Below are positions 10,717 through 21,490 of a stretch of DNA of 64,000 bases, one piece after another. Source of the DNA: Dolomedes plantarius (Eukaryota; Arthropoda; Arachnida; Araneae; Dolomedidae). Both the position numbers and the translations under genes were made by a program. The notes below the pieces were generated by a model, which saw only the letters and a list, made by a program, of their open reading frames with translations, ran no database searches and had not been told where the DNA came from. How positions within the stretch are numbered: position 1 is the first letter of the stretch; each line of letters opens with the position of its first letter. The stretch covers positions 91,753,733 through 91,817,732 of the forward strand of contig OU015498.1 of the NCBI GenBank assembly GCA_907164885.2, given 5' to 3'.

Positions 10717-10788
10717 GTTTCCGCTCGTGATCGATTCGAGGACATTGAGCGCCGGAAGTGCGTGTGATTACAATTACACTACGAAAAC
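10717..10788 (-). pseudogene. tRNA-Val-like gene, monomer a, unit 1 (decayed)
   Basis: It has the same CCG anticodon variant as the other a copies, and its B box is damaged (CTCGAATCGATCAC on the minus strand). It is not expected to be functional. Confidence 0.65.
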
Positions 10789-11053
10789 TACATTCTCCGA
10801 TTTAAGGAAAAACAATTTCTTTACTATTTAAAGTGAAAAAATGAAAATATGGGTACTATATTGTGTTTCTAATATTGTATACTCTGAGAAACGATTGTAT
10901 AATCTAATTTTTTGAGAGCATTGAATTTTATATACCGCATTTCATACGTTAAAAAAACCTTTAAATCTCTTTCAATCGCGTTTTATTTCCTAAAGTAAAA
11001 GCTTACAATCTTCGAAACACTCTCGTTAAAAAATTCTATAAATTGCACTGATT

Positions 11054-11125
11054 GTTTCCGTTCGGGATCGAACCGATGATCTTGCGCGTGTGAAGCGCAC
11101 GTGATAACAACTACACTACGGAAAC
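11054..11125 (-). tRNA. tRNA-Val(CAC)-like, monomer b, unit 1
   Basis: The acceptor stem is perfect and the anticodon stem TGCGC/GCGCA is perfect with loop TTCACAC (CAC). A T-stem pair is broken (ATCGG against CCGAA) and the D loop reads AGTTGTTA. Function is uncertain. Confidence 0.6.
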
Positions 11126-11403
11126 CTCATCTACGGATTCCAATTAATAGTATTATATAGATTATCAAACAGTAGAGTGAATACATAATCTCGAAAATTT
11201 ACTTATAGAACGAACTTTTATTTTCCTCCATTTTCTAATCCATTTATTAATCTTTCCCACTCTCGATACATTAGTTAATTACTCTTAAATAGCAGAAATC
11301 TCCAAAACACCTAAAAATTAAAAATTTGAATGCAATTCTTTAACTTATATACTTTTAAAAATATTTATATGACACATGGAGTAAAAGTTTAAATTCTGCA
11401 ACT

Positions 11404-11475
11404 GTTTCCACTTGGGATCGAACCGAGGAACTTGCGCGTGTGAAGCGTTCGTGACAACCCCTACACTACGGAAAT
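11404..11475 (-). pseudogene. tRNA-Val-like gene, monomer c, unit 1
   Basis: The CAC anticodon is present, but the acceptor stem has changes (AATTTCCG against TGGAAAC) and the anticodon stem is weakened by GAACGC. Probably inactive. Confidence 0.6.
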
Positions 11476-11775
11476 TACACAGTATACCGAAGTAAGTTAA
11501 ATTGATTTTATCAAGGAATTGAAAAATGAATATGTGAATACAAAAATATCCTTTGCATATTGGATTTTCTTTTGTATTCTTCTAAAAATCAATCGGTTAT
11601 TGTTCGTGCGAGCGATGCACTAATTTTTTTATCCTAGTTGACATGCATCAATTAAATAGAATTAAATTATTATTTTTTCATATTTCATTCTTTAAACTAT
11701 AATTTTAATATTATTATAATATAATATCAAAATGTACGTCTTGTTTAAAGATAAGTTCGTGTCTTCAGATTTATT

Positions 11776-11842
11776 CTCCTTAGCAAAACCGATAAATTTG
11801 CACGAGAGAAGACCATGCGATAATCAGCACACTACATACAAA
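11776..11842 (-). pseudogene. tRNA relic, monomer d, unit 1
   Basis: Same relic as at 9625-9692, at the expected place. The 65-codon frame that covers it (11732-11929) recurs in other units only because the DNA is repeated and is not a gene. Confidence 0.5.
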
Positions 11843-12115
11843 TTTCCCCTAACTGAATTTATATGGTATTATGTCATAGTAAAATTAAATATGAATGCAT
11901 GGTCACAAAAATTTGCTTATCATTTTTAAATATACTTTTATTCTTTATCTAATAGATCGAAAGAACATTCACAGAGGCGACGCACAAAAATAGCAATAAT
12001 TAATTACATACATAAAGAATACCCCACAATGAAGTATTCTTTTACACATTATGTAAATTTCTTCTAGAATTTGCTGAAAAACTGGTCTGAAAAGAAAATA
12101 AAAACTTAAATCATT

Positions 12116-12187
12116 GTTTCCGCTCGTGATCGAACCGAGGACATTGCGCGCCGGAAGTGCGTGTGATTACAATTACACTACGAAAAC
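12116..12187 (-). pseudogene. tRNA-Val-like gene, monomer a, unit 2 (decayed)
   Basis: The B box is intact, but the loop TTCCGGC (CCG) sits on a mismatched anticodon stem and the acceptor stem has one mismatch. Confidence 0.65.
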
Positions 12188-12454
12188 TACATTCTCCGAT
12201 TTAAGGAAAAACAATTTCTTTACTATTTAAAGTGAAAAAATGAAAATATGGGTACTATATTGTGTTTCTAATATTGTATACTCTGAGAAACGATCGTATA
12301 ATCTACTTTTTTGAGAGCATTGAACTTTATATACCGAACTACATACGATAAAAAAAAACCTTTAAATCTGGTTCGATCGTGTTTTATTTCCTAAAGTAAA
12401 AGCTTACAATCTTCGAAAAACTCTTGTTGAAAGATACTATAAATTGCAATGTTT

Positions 12455-12526
12455 GTTTCCGCTCGGGATCGAACCGAGGACCTTGCGCGTGGAAAGCGCA
12501 CGTGATAACCAATACACTACGGAATC
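12455..12526 (-). pseudogene. tRNA-Val-like gene, monomer b, unit 2 (altered anticodon)
   Basis: The loop reads TTTCCAC, so the formal anticodon is TCC instead of CAC. The acceptor stem has one mismatch (GATTCCG). The other arms are good. Confidence 0.6.
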
Positions 12527-12804
12527 CTCATCTACGAATTAAAATAAATACTATTATATAAATTATCAAACAGTAGAGTGAATACATAATCTCGAAAATT
12601 TACTTATAGAACGAACTTTTATTTTCCTCCATTTTCTAATCCATTTATTAATCTTTCCCACGCTCGATACATTAGTTAATTACTCTTAAATAGCAGAAAT
12701 CTCCAAAACACCTAAAAATTAAAAATTTGAATGCAATTCTTTAACTTATATACTTTTAAAAATATTTATATGACACATGCAGTAAAAGTTTAAATTCTGC
12801 AACT

Positions 12805-12876
12805 GTTTCCGCTCGGGATCGAACCGAGTAACTTGCGCGTGTGAAGCGTTCGTGATAACCCCTACACTACGGAAAC
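12805..12876 (-). tRNA. tRNA-Val(CAC)-like, monomer c, unit 2
   Basis: The acceptor and T stems are perfect and the anticodon is CAC. The top of the anticodon stem has two mismatches (AACGC against GCGCA), a change shared with unit 1 copy c. Confidence 0.6.
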
Positions 12877-13174
12877 TACACAGTATACCGAAGTAAGTTA
12901 AATTGATTTTATCAAGGAATTGAAAAATGAATATGTGAATACAAAAATATCCTTTGCATATTGGATTTTCTTTTGTATTCTACTAAAAATCAATCAGTTA
13001 TTGTTCGTATACGAGCGATGCCCTAATTATTTTCCTAGTTTACATGCATCAATTAAATAGAATTAAATTATTATATTTTCATATTTCATTCTTTAAACTA
13101 TAATTTTAATATTATTATAATATACTATCAAAATGTACGTCTAGTTTAAAGATAAGTTCGTGTTTTCAGATTTA

Positions 13175-13242
13175 TTCTCCCTAGCAAAACCGATAAATTT
13201 GCACGAGAGAAGAGCATGCGATAATCAGCACACTACAGAAAA
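13175..13242 (-). pseudogene. tRNA relic, monomer d, unit 2
   Basis: Same decayed relic as in the other units (GTAGTGTGCTGATTATCGCA on the minus strand). Confidence 0.5.
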
Positions 13243-13518
13243 ATTTCCCGTAACTGAATTTATATGGTATTATGTTCATAGTAAAATTAAATGTGAATGC
13301 ATGATTACAAAAATTTGCTTATCATTTTTAAATATACTTACATTCTTTATCTAATAAATCAAAAGAATACTCACAGAGCCGACGCACAAAAATAGCAATA
13401 ATTAATTGCATACATAAAAATATTCCCCACAATGAAGTATTCTTTTACACATTATGTAAATTTCTTCTAGAATTTGCTGAAAAACTGGTCTGAAAAGAAA
13501 ATAAAAACTTGAATCATT

Positions 13519-13590
13519 GTTTCCGCTCGTGATCGAACCGAGGACATTGCGCATGTGAAGCGCACGTGATGACCACTGCACTACGGAATC
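13519..13590 (-). tRNA. Hybrid a/b tRNA-Val(CAC)-like gene, unit 3
   Basis: The left flank (AAAACTTGAATCATT) and the first bases (CGCTCGTGATCGAAC, ACATTGCGC) are those of monomer a. The rest (TGTGAAGCGCACGTGAT) and the right flank (CTCATCTAC) are those of monomer b. One monomer is missing from this unit. The simplest reading is unequal recombination within the tRNA sequence itself. The product has a CAC anticodon, and the acceptor stem has one mismatch (GATTCCG). Confidence 0.65.
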
Positions 13591-13869
13591 CTCATCTACA
13601 AATTCAAATTAATACTATTATATAGATTATCAAACAGTAGAGTGAATACATAATCTCGAAAATTTACTTATAGAACGAACTTTTATTTTCCTCCATTTTC
13701 TAATCCATTTATTAATCTTTCCCACGCTCGATACATTAGTTAATTACTCTTAAATAGCAGAAATCTCCCAAAGACCTAAAAATTAAAAATTTGTATGCAA
13801 TTCTTTAACGTATATACTTTTAAAAAATATTTATATGACACCTGCAGTAAAATTTTAAATTCTGCACCT

Positions 13870-13941
13870 GTTTCCGCTCGGGATCGAACTGAGGAACTTG
13901 CGCGTGTGAAGCGCACGTGATAACCCCTACACTACGGAAAC
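13870..13941 (-). tRNA. tRNA-Val(CAC)-like, monomer c, unit 3
   Basis: The acceptor and anticodon stems are perfect, the anticodon is CAC, and one T-stem pair is lost (CTCAG against CCGAG). It is close to functional. Confidence 0.6.
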
Positions 13942-14234
13942 TACACAGTATACCGAAGTAAGTGAAATTGTTTTTATCAAGGAATTGAAAAATGAATATG
14001 TGAATACAAAAATATCCTCTGCATATTGGATTTTCTTTTGTATTCTTCTAAAAATCAATCGGTTATTGTTCGTGCGAGCGATGCACTAATTTTTTATCCT
14101 AGTTTACATGCATCAATTAAATAGAATTGAATTAAAATTTTTCCATATTTCATTCTTTAAAGTACAATTTTAATAATATTATAATATACTATCAAAATGT
14201 ATGTCTCGTTTAAAGATAAGTTCCTGTCTTCAGA

Positions 14235-14302
14235 TTTATTCTCCTTAGCAAAACTGATAAATTTGCACGAGAGAAGATCATGCGATAATCAGCACACTAC
14301 AT
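14235..14302 (-). pseudogene. tRNA relic, monomer d, unit 3
   Basis: Decayed relic in the expected position between copies c and a. Confidence 0.5.
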
Positions 14303-14582
14303 AAAAATTTCCCCTAACTGAATTTGTATGGTATTATGCTCATAGTAAAATTAAATATGAATGCATGGTCACAAAAATTTGCTTATCATTTTTAAATATA
14401 CTTTCCTTCTTTATCTAATAGATCGAAAGAACATTCATAAAGGCGACGCACAAAAATAGCAATAATTAATTACATACATAAAAAAATTCCCCACAATGAA
14501 GTATTCTTTTACACATTATGTAAATTTCTTCTAGAAATTGCTGAAAAACTGGTCTGAAAAGAAAATAAGTACTTGAATCATT

Positions 14583-14654
14583 CTTTCCGCTCGTGATCGA
14601 ACCGAGGACATTGCGCGCCAGATGTGCGTGTGATTACAACTACTCTTCGAAAAC
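14583..14654 (-). pseudogene. tRNA-Val-like gene, monomer a, unit 4 (decayed)
   Basis: More degraded than the other a copies: the acceptor begins CTTTCCG on the plus strand and the D arm contains CTCTTCG instead of CACTACG. Confidence 0.6.
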
Positions 14655-14915
14655 TACATACTCCGATTTAAGGAAAAGCAATTTTTTTACTATTTAAGTG
14701 AAAAAATGAAAATTTGGGTACTATATTGTGTTTCTAATATTGTATACTGAGAAACGATCGTATAATCTACTTTTTTGAACATTGAATTTTATATACCGAA
14801 TTACATACGTTAAAAAAAAACCTTTAAATCTGGTTCGATTGCGTTTATTTCCTAAAGTAAAAGCTTACAAACTTCGAAACAGTCTTGTAAAAAGACACTA
14901 TAAATCGCAATGTTT

Positions 14916-14987
14916 GTTTCCGCTCGGGATCGAACCGAGGACCTTGCGGGTGTGAAGCGCACGTGATAACCACTACACTATGGAAAC
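14916..14987 (-). tRNA. tRNA-Val(CAC)-like, monomer b, unit 4
   Basis: The T stem is perfect and the anticodon is CAC. One acceptor pair (position 7 to 66) and one anticodon-stem pair (TGCGC against CCGCA) are mismatched. Confidence 0.6.
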
Positions 14988-15232
14988 CTCATCTACGGAT
15001 TCAAATTAATAGTATTATAAAGCTTTTCAAATCGTAGAGTGAATACATAATCTCGAAAATTTATTTATAAAACGGACTTTTCCTCAATTTTCTAATCCAT
15101 TCATTAAACTTTCGCCCGCTCGATACTTTAGTTAATTAATCTTAAATAGCGGAAATATCCGAAAGACCTAAAATTTAAAAATTTGTATGAATTTCTTTAC
15201 CCAATATTTAAAAAAAAATATTTATATGACAC

Positions 15233-15959
15233 TGTTAGCAATATGTACTGAGAATTACTTTAAAGGTCCATTAATTCCTTGCCTTTCCGAAGTTTGACGT
15301 CATATTTTACATTTCCTTTTTAAGCGTGTTCAAGTTAATGTGATTCAATTCATAACTAAGCCGAATCACTGACGCAAGTTTCTTTTGATTATGTCATGTT
15401 TGGCAAATTGCCGTACGTCATATAATTAAACATAAAAGTCTCTAGTAGGTGGCGTATTTCGTTGAAGTTACAACCCGATATTTTAATATCAGCTTTTGAC
15501 ACGTGTATTTAAGGCGTGGACACTTTCAGGAAGTGATGAGATGAGAAGAGATGAGATGAGTATCGGTGAGATAGTGAGTATTATCAGGTAGTATCAAGCT
15601 GCTCTGTGATCAATGCGTTTATTAAGAAGTTTGTGTCTGATCTGATAAGATAACAAGATGTTGTATTAAGCCTTTTGAAAGTAAGATATTTTATATTACT
15701 TCGAGATTTAAATCCATTTTGATAGTCCATCACAGTATAGGAAATAGACTGTTTGATTAAGAAATTGACTCAAAGTGAATACCCGGCGTACATTACTAAG
15801 TGTTACTAGTGAAGAATGAAGATACTGACATTGTTGTTTTTAACTCGTTTTAACTAATTTTTCAAATGAATAAATACTTTTATGTTATTGTTAAAAAGCT
15901 TGTCGTCTATACATTATTTTGAGTATCTTTAATGGTTTTAACGTATACCCTTTTTAACA
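15233..15959 (+). repeat. Left LTR of the copia element
   Basis: It begins TGTTAGCAATATG and ends CCTTTTTAACA, so the termini form the inverted repeat TGTTA...TAACA typical of LTRs. It has a TATA-like GTGTATTTAAGG at about 15505 and an AATAAA polyadenylation signal at about 15869. Its start coincides exactly with the end of array sequence. No second copy is present after the coding region, although AGATAGCAATTGTA at about 21202 might be a scrap of one. Confidence 0.65.
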
Positions 15960-16283
15960 GACATAGCTTTTACTGCGCAGTTTTTACTCTGCTATTTAAA
16001 TATATATAATAGAAGAATTATAAGAATTGTTGACGTGCATGTTTTACATGTACGCTAACAATAGATTGGTTATGAGCAAGCGAAGTTATTGAAGGGATAC
16101 GATCATGAAAATATTGAATGAAATCCTGAAATGTTTTGAACTTTTAAAGTTTTATAAAGCAGTATACCAGTAGCCTTGAAGATGGGGGGGGGGGGGTGCT
16201 TTAAATTTAGCATTAATGTTTGTAAATATAGACGACAAGTGAAGTTTTTTTTATTAATTTGTATGTAGTGAAGATAATCGAAA

Positions 16284-17211
16284 ATGCAGGCTCAGATAGA
16301 GAAACTCAATGCAAATAACTACGGCAATTGGGCCGAAGATATGAAATACATCCTTATGGAACTTGGATGCTGGTTTATAGTAGCAGGTACTGAGCTATCA
16401 CCTATAATAAAAACTGATCATGAAAAGATAGTTACAGCAAGTAAAGATGCCGATACCGTTAAAGGTGTATTAAGTAAAGATGCCGATGCCGTGAAAAGTG
16501 TAGTTACACAGGCAGGGTATTCTGGCTCTGAAATCACGTATCGCGATATTAGAGATTATAATCTCCTTGCTGGAGCAGCGGTTTTCTTGATTTATTTGAA
16601 TATTTTTCCTGAATTTCGGAAAGTTATAGAAGGAATAGAAGATGCTCGTGAGGCATGGCTTAAGTTAAAATTATTTTTCGAACCTGACAATAGGTCACGA
16701 CATATGCATCTGCTAATCTCCGAGTTATTTTCAAGCCGAATTCAACCGCATGAAAAAAATCAGCCTATTTGCAGCACGTTTAACAAGAATTGTCGAAATA
16801 TTACGTGGAATAAATCAACCTATTAATGAACTTTACGTTAGTTTCCAGTTGCTACGCTACTTACCAGAAGCATTTGATAGTATATCACAGTCCATATTAC
16901 GGTGGCCAGATGAAAAATTTAAGTTTAAGAATATTCTTGTGGAGTTAGTAGCAGAGGAAGATAGACTAACCGTACGGGAACAAGACCGTAGTAAAGTACA
17001 TGAGGTTAAGGCCTACTCTGCAGTAACACGCAACATGTTTCAGAAGGGTGTAATATGTTACAGGTGTAATCAAGTGGGACACATTAAGAAAAATTGTTCT
17101 GTTAAAGATCCAGTTCCTGTGTACCAACCTAGACAACTTGTTTCGCAGGGAATACGTCACATTACCAGAAAAGTACGCCAATTTGAAGTCGGTCTCCCGC
17201 ACGTGGTATGA
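16284..17211 (+). pseudogene. copia gag, frameshifted
   Basis: The first 180 codons (to about 16826) start MQAQIEKLNANNYGNWAEDM, the usual start of copia gag proteins, which bind the element RNA and form particles. A frameshift near 16790 moves the frame to 16750-17211. That part contains the nucleocapsid zinc knuckle CYRCNQVGHIKKNC (CCHC) at about 17056. A duplicated segment (KDADTVKGVLS/KDADAVKSVVT) near residue 55 looks like a local expansion. Confidence 0.85.
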
Positions 17212-17255
17212 GTCCTGTACGTAATAAGTCAAGATCAAAATGACCTATTAAGAAG

Positions 17256-17507
17256 GTGACCTCTCAGTCAGCTAATTTCGTGCAAGCTTATGTAAGCAAT
17301 TTAGAAGAATCTTCAAACTCGTGGACTTTCGATACTGCAGCTAGCCATCATTTTTGTAAGGTAAAGGAATGGTTCAAGAACTTTGAAGAGATACATGACG
17401 ATAAGTTGTCCGTAGCTATCAAGGGTATGACTTTCCAGATCATTGGCAAAGGAACTATTCAGCTTCAGTTTGGTTCCAGAATTTTTCATTTTTATAATGT
17501 TATGTAG
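17256..17507 (+). pseudogene. copia protease fragment
   Basis: It contains WTFDTAASHHFC at about 17319. Copia proteases have W-x-D-S/T-G-A/C-S-x-H at this point. The catalytic Asp-Thr is kept, but the Gly is replaced by Ala, which should damage the aspartic protease fold. The fragment continues to a stop at 17505. Confidence 0.75.
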
Positions 17508-17522
17508 TCACCTAACCTTAAA

Positions 17523-18695
17523 TTGAATTTGATTTCAGGTTCTGTTTTGGACAGCCGAGGTCTCAGATTCGAAGGTGGTCAGAGCAGGGTAAGAGTCAAA
17601 AACCGGTATGGAAAAACTATTTTTTGGGCTAAATTAAAAAATGGCTTGTATCAGGATATACCTAAAAATCCCCGGATCGCTAGTCAGAATGAAGATTACA
17701 GAGCCTGTGTGTCCAAGAAAGTTGGCGATGAGTTAATACATCGAAGGTTGGCACACATTAGTCCATATGTAATCAGGGACACGATTAGAAAGAATGCCAT
17801 AAGGGGTCTAGAAAAATTTGAGGGGCCTGATTTCGTCTGCGAAACCTGTACACTTAATAAATTTAAAAGAGTCAGTTTTCCTATAAATTTTAGACGTTCT
17901 AAACACCCCAATGATTTGATCCATATGGATATTTGGGGTCCTTGCAGTACGGTCGGAAATGGTATCGGTCGTGAAATGGTATCCTTGCTATCGGTCGTGA
18001 AATGGTATCCTTGCTATCGGTCGTGAAATGGTATCCTTGCTGGTCGGAAATGGTATACGGTCGGAAATGGTATCCTTGCTATCGGTCGGAATGGTGAAAG
18101 GTATTTTTTATCAATTATAGATGACCATTCAGGTAAATCCTTTGTCTATCCTATGTGAGAAAAATCTGAAGTATTTAGAATTTTTAGAAATCATGTCGCT
18201 CGTGCAGAAAGGTTTCTAGGATGAAAGGTGAAGTGTATCCGTACGGATAATGGAACTGAATTCATAAATAACAATTTCACCGCGTTTTGCAATGAACATG
18301 GTGTAAAACATGAACTAACGAACACGTATACACCAGAGCAGAATTGTACTGCAGAGAGATATAATCAAACAGTGTCAAATGGTGAAAAATGCTTGTTAGA
18401 AGATAGTGGATTAGAAATAAAATTTTGGCCTGATGCAGTTTTGAGTTTCACCTATGCCTGGAACAGGGTCGTCCATAAAGGTTTAGGGAAAACTCCCTTT
18501 GAACTTTTTAGTGGATATAAACCATCAGTAAACCACTTGAAGCCGTTTGGGTCCATCGCATATGTTGGTGTACCACGGCAGCATAGAGCGAAGTTTGACG
18601 CCAAGGCGAGGAAGGGGGTTATGATAGGATATGCCTTTAACCCTTTAACACCAAGGGTTACAGGATATGGTTCCCTGATACCGACAATTTGGTAG
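17523..18695 (+). pseudogene. copia integrase, broken by an internal minisatellite
   Basis: The region begins with a GAG-pre-integrase zinc-binding part (HRRLAHIS ... CETCTLNKFKR; HHCC). The catalytic core follows, with IRTDNGTEFINNNF holding the second Asp (about 18238) and PEQNCTAERYNQTV holding the Glu (about 18330), then a WNRVVHKGLGKTPFELFSG region. Between the zinc domain and core, at 17949-18092, a motif like ATCGGTCGTGAAATGGTATC is repeated several times. This shifts the frame and replaces the part with the first catalytic Asp. Confidence 0.85.
17949..18092 (+). repeat. 26 bp minisatellite inside integrase
   Basis: Two exact and several partial copies of a 26 bp motif (GGTCGTGAAATGGTATCCTT core) are arranged head to tail. 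It arose after insertion, because it does not fit any integrase reading frame. Confidence 0.8.
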
Positions 18696-20747
18696 AAACC
18701 ATAAACGTCAGATTTTGTGAAGATTCGCAAGGTGTAGAGGGCGACAGTGGAGCATCGATGGGCCCCAATGTGAATTTCAACACTGAACTACAATCCGAAG
18801 ATAAGGGAGAAAAGGATATTTCAGTTATTCCAGTAGGTCAGAACCTACCCCTTGAGAGTGATGATGAGGATATAGTGAAAGGAATGTTTCTGGGGAAGCC
18901 CAAAGTGATGAGATTGAAAGCCCCTTACCAGCCCAAGGTCTAAAACGCGTCGATTGGGAAATAAAGGTGGTCCCACGAACAAAAAGTACCCGTATAGATG
19001 TGTACTATTATGAAGTAGGTTCCAAAACTAGACTTAGGTCTATAAATGATGCCTTAAAGTACTGTAAGAAAAATGGTATAAAATTCACGGAACACATTTT
19101 CGATTTTTCCGGTGAAAATCCGTATCAGCGAATAATTTCAGATAAACCAGTTACCGCCTCCACAAGTTATGCCAGTTCCTGACTAGATGAAATTCATATT
19201 CCCAACACCTATAAACAAGCTTTGAGCTCCCCACAACATAAGCAATGGGTAGAAGCCTTGAGAGAAGAAATGAAAGTCATGGCAGAAACACATGTGTGGC
19301 ACCTTGAAAAGTTACCGTCAGATACAGATGTAATTGGATGCCGGTGGGTTTTTACACTGAAAAGAGATGAAAAAGGCAAAGTGGCAAGGTATAAGGCAAG
19401 ACTGGTGGCACAGGGTTTTAAACAAGTTAAAGGAGTGACTTATGAAGAAACTTTTAGCCCAGTCATTAATTTCAGTCTAATTCGTTTTTTTTTCGCTTTT
19501 AGTAGTTTTACAGGGTTGGACCCACAGGCAGTGTGACGTAAAAGGAGCTTATCTATACGCGCCATTAAAGGATAATATTTGCATGTCGCAGCCACCCGGT
19601 TTTGTTGTGAAAGGTAAGGAGACTAGTTTGCAAGTTAGATAGAACTATTTATGGACTGCACCAGAGTGGTCAAGAATGGTCTTTTGAAATTCATAAAGTA
19701 TTGACAGAACTTAGTTTTAGCAAATTGAATTGGTGTAATTGTGCATATGATTTTAATTGTGTGTTAATTCTGCTTCTATATGTTGATGACATAGTTTTGT
19801 TTGGAAAGGACGAGAAAATAATAGACAAGGCCATTGGATTGTTGGAAAAACATTTTGATTTAAAAATTTTGGGAAAGACTAGAAAGCTGTTGGGGGTTGA
19901 GTTTGAAGAAAAGGGGGGGGGGAAGTTTGTTAAGCCAGTCGATTTATATTGACGATATTCGTAAAAGGTTTACTAGCTTTTTCATACCTGTTTCCTCATT
20001 TCCAATTAGCAAAGGAACAGTCTTCTCAAAGAAACAGTGTCCACAATCAGATGTTGAAATAGAGGAAATGTCACATTTCCTTTATAGGAATTTATTGGGC
20101 TGTCTATCTTTTCTTGCCAGTAGAACCAGGCCCGACATTAGTTACGCCTTTAACATTTTTAGCCAGTACCAGAGTAATCCTGGTAGGTTTCACTTGGACG
20201 GTCTGATAAAACTTTTGGGCTATGTCATACACACACGCAATTATAAACTTAAACTTACATGCAATGAACCTAGTATAGTAGTTTACACTGATGCTGACTT
20301 TGCTGCCAATAAAGATGACAGGACATCTATGGGGGAACAGATAGTTTTTTTGGAAAAGCTCCAGTCATGTGGAGGACTTTTAAGGAGAAGTGCGTGTCGT
20401 TGTCAAATATGGAGAGTGAATTTTATTCTATGACAGAGGCTACTAAGGAACTGATGTGGTTTGATAGAATCCTAAATAAGTGTTATGCCAGAAAGCTAGT
20501 TCTTGGTGAGAAAATAAAGTCAATTCTATATGTTAATAACACCGGTTGCATAGACTTCGACAAATCTCCAGTCGAAAACCATAGGAGCAAACATATTGAT
20601 GTCCGGTTATTTTTTGTTCGTGACTTAGTTTATCAAAATATTTTTGATATAAAATATATAAAGAGCAAAGAAAATTTAGGTGACCCTTTTACCAAACCTC
20701 TGACCAGGTTCGAGGTGAGACGTTTATGTGATGAAATTTTTTTATGA
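18696..20747 (+). pseudogene. copia reverse transcriptase and RNase H, frameshifted
   Basis: In order: a linker (18689-19182), the RT start at 19222 with WVEALREEM, GCRWVFTLKRDEKG and YKARLVAQGF, the catalytic motif YVDDIVLFGK at about 19781, then SRTRPDISYAFNI (connection). RNase H follows with YTDADFAANKDDRTS (about 20285), MTEATKELMWFDRI and a C-terminal IKSKENLGDPFTKPLTR. At least five frameshifts or stops separate these pieces, so it cannot make an active polymerase. The order and motifs are diagnostic of copia. Confidence 0.9.
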
Positions 20748-21235
20748 GTCTCTGAAATTTTTTTTTTTTGGAGTTAAATGCTCATTTTGTTTCTTTTGAA
20801 TTTTGAACTTTTGAGAATATAGTGAGTTTTTTTTTACTTAAATTTAATAAACCTTACCTAATCAAGGAAATTTGTTTAATGTAAACTTGTTTAATGCTCA
20901 GTGTCTATTTATCTGAATTGTTGTATTTTATAGATATACAGTGCAATATTACTTCGTGATATTTTGATCTCAAATATTTTAAACACTTTAAAGAAAAATT
21001 TTAAGAATTTGAAAATGTTGATTGATATATTTCTTGATAATAAACCAATTTGTTTTATGTGTATCAATGAGTTTGTATGAGTGAGCGCCCACGCATGTAT
21101 TGATATATGATTATGATTGAATGAAGTGATGTCTTAGTCATTATGTTTTAACTTTTTTCTGTAGTTTGTAATTTGTAGTATTGTGTATATTGGTCTTTCA
21201 GATAGCAATTGTAAAAACAGAAGAAAGCACAGAAT
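20748..21235. other. 3' non-coding part of copia or flanking DNA
   Basis: AT-rich sequence after the RNase H stop. No clear polypurine tract or LTR. The array resumes at about 21236. Confidence 0.45.
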
Positions 21236-21418
21236 GTTTTTACTCCACTTTCTAATCCATTCATTAAAATTTCGCACTCTCGATACATTAGTTAATAAAT
21301 CTTAAATAGCGGAATTCTCCCAAAGACGTAAAATTTAAAAATTTGTATTCATTTCTTTACGCAATATTAAAAAAAAAATTTATATGACACCTGAAGTAAA
21401 ATTTTAAACTTCACAACT

Positions 21419-21490
21419 GTTTCCGCTCGGGAACGAACCGAGGAACTTGCGCGTGTGAAGCGCACTTGATAACCACTACACTACGGAAAC
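21419..21490 (-). tRNA. tRNA-Val(CAC)-like, array right part
   Basis: The acceptor, anticodon and T stems are perfect, with anticodon CAC and B box GGTTCGTTCCC. One D-stem pair is lost (TCAAG instead of TCACG). It may still be expressed. Confidence 0.6.

Larger units (their letters stand above)
8449..15232. repeat. tRNA-Val higher-order tandem array (1.40 kb unit)
   Basis: Corresponding tRNA-like genes recur at a spacing of 1,397-1,401 bp once the Helitron insertion (750 bp) is subtracted: for example 11054 to 12455, 11404 to 12805 and 10717 to 12116. Each unit holds three recognisable minus-strand tRNA-like sequences (called a, b and c, 337-350 bp apart) and one decayed relic (d). The basic monomer is therefore about 350 bp and the unit is a four-monomer higher-order repeat. 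The spacers are also repeated (for example CATTTTCTAATCCATTTATT). Unit 3 has lost one monomer. Confidence 0.9.
15233..21235 (+). mobile_element. Ty1/copia-type LTR retrotransposon, degenerate
   Basis: A left LTR is followed by broken gag, protease, integrase, reverse transcriptase and RNase H regions in copia order (integrase before reverse transcriptase). It interrupts the tRNA array: array sequence ends at TATATGACAC (15232) and resumes near 21236 with CTCCACTTTCTAATCC. The array resumes about 170 bp before the break point in the unit, not at it, and no complete right LTR is visible. The right border therefore looks rearranged, and no target duplication can be read. Confidence 0.85.

Noticed and set aside
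13160..13354. Conserved 64-65 codon frame recurring at 11732 and 13160
   Set aside because: It recurs only because it lies in a tandem repeat; it overlaps the d tRNA relic and shows indels that ignore the frame.
8449..15232. CRISPR-like array of regularly spaced repeats
   Set aside because: The repeated 72 nt sequences fold as tRNA-Val and the 270-280 bp spacers are themselves repeated. This is a eukaryotic tRNA-containing tandem repeat.
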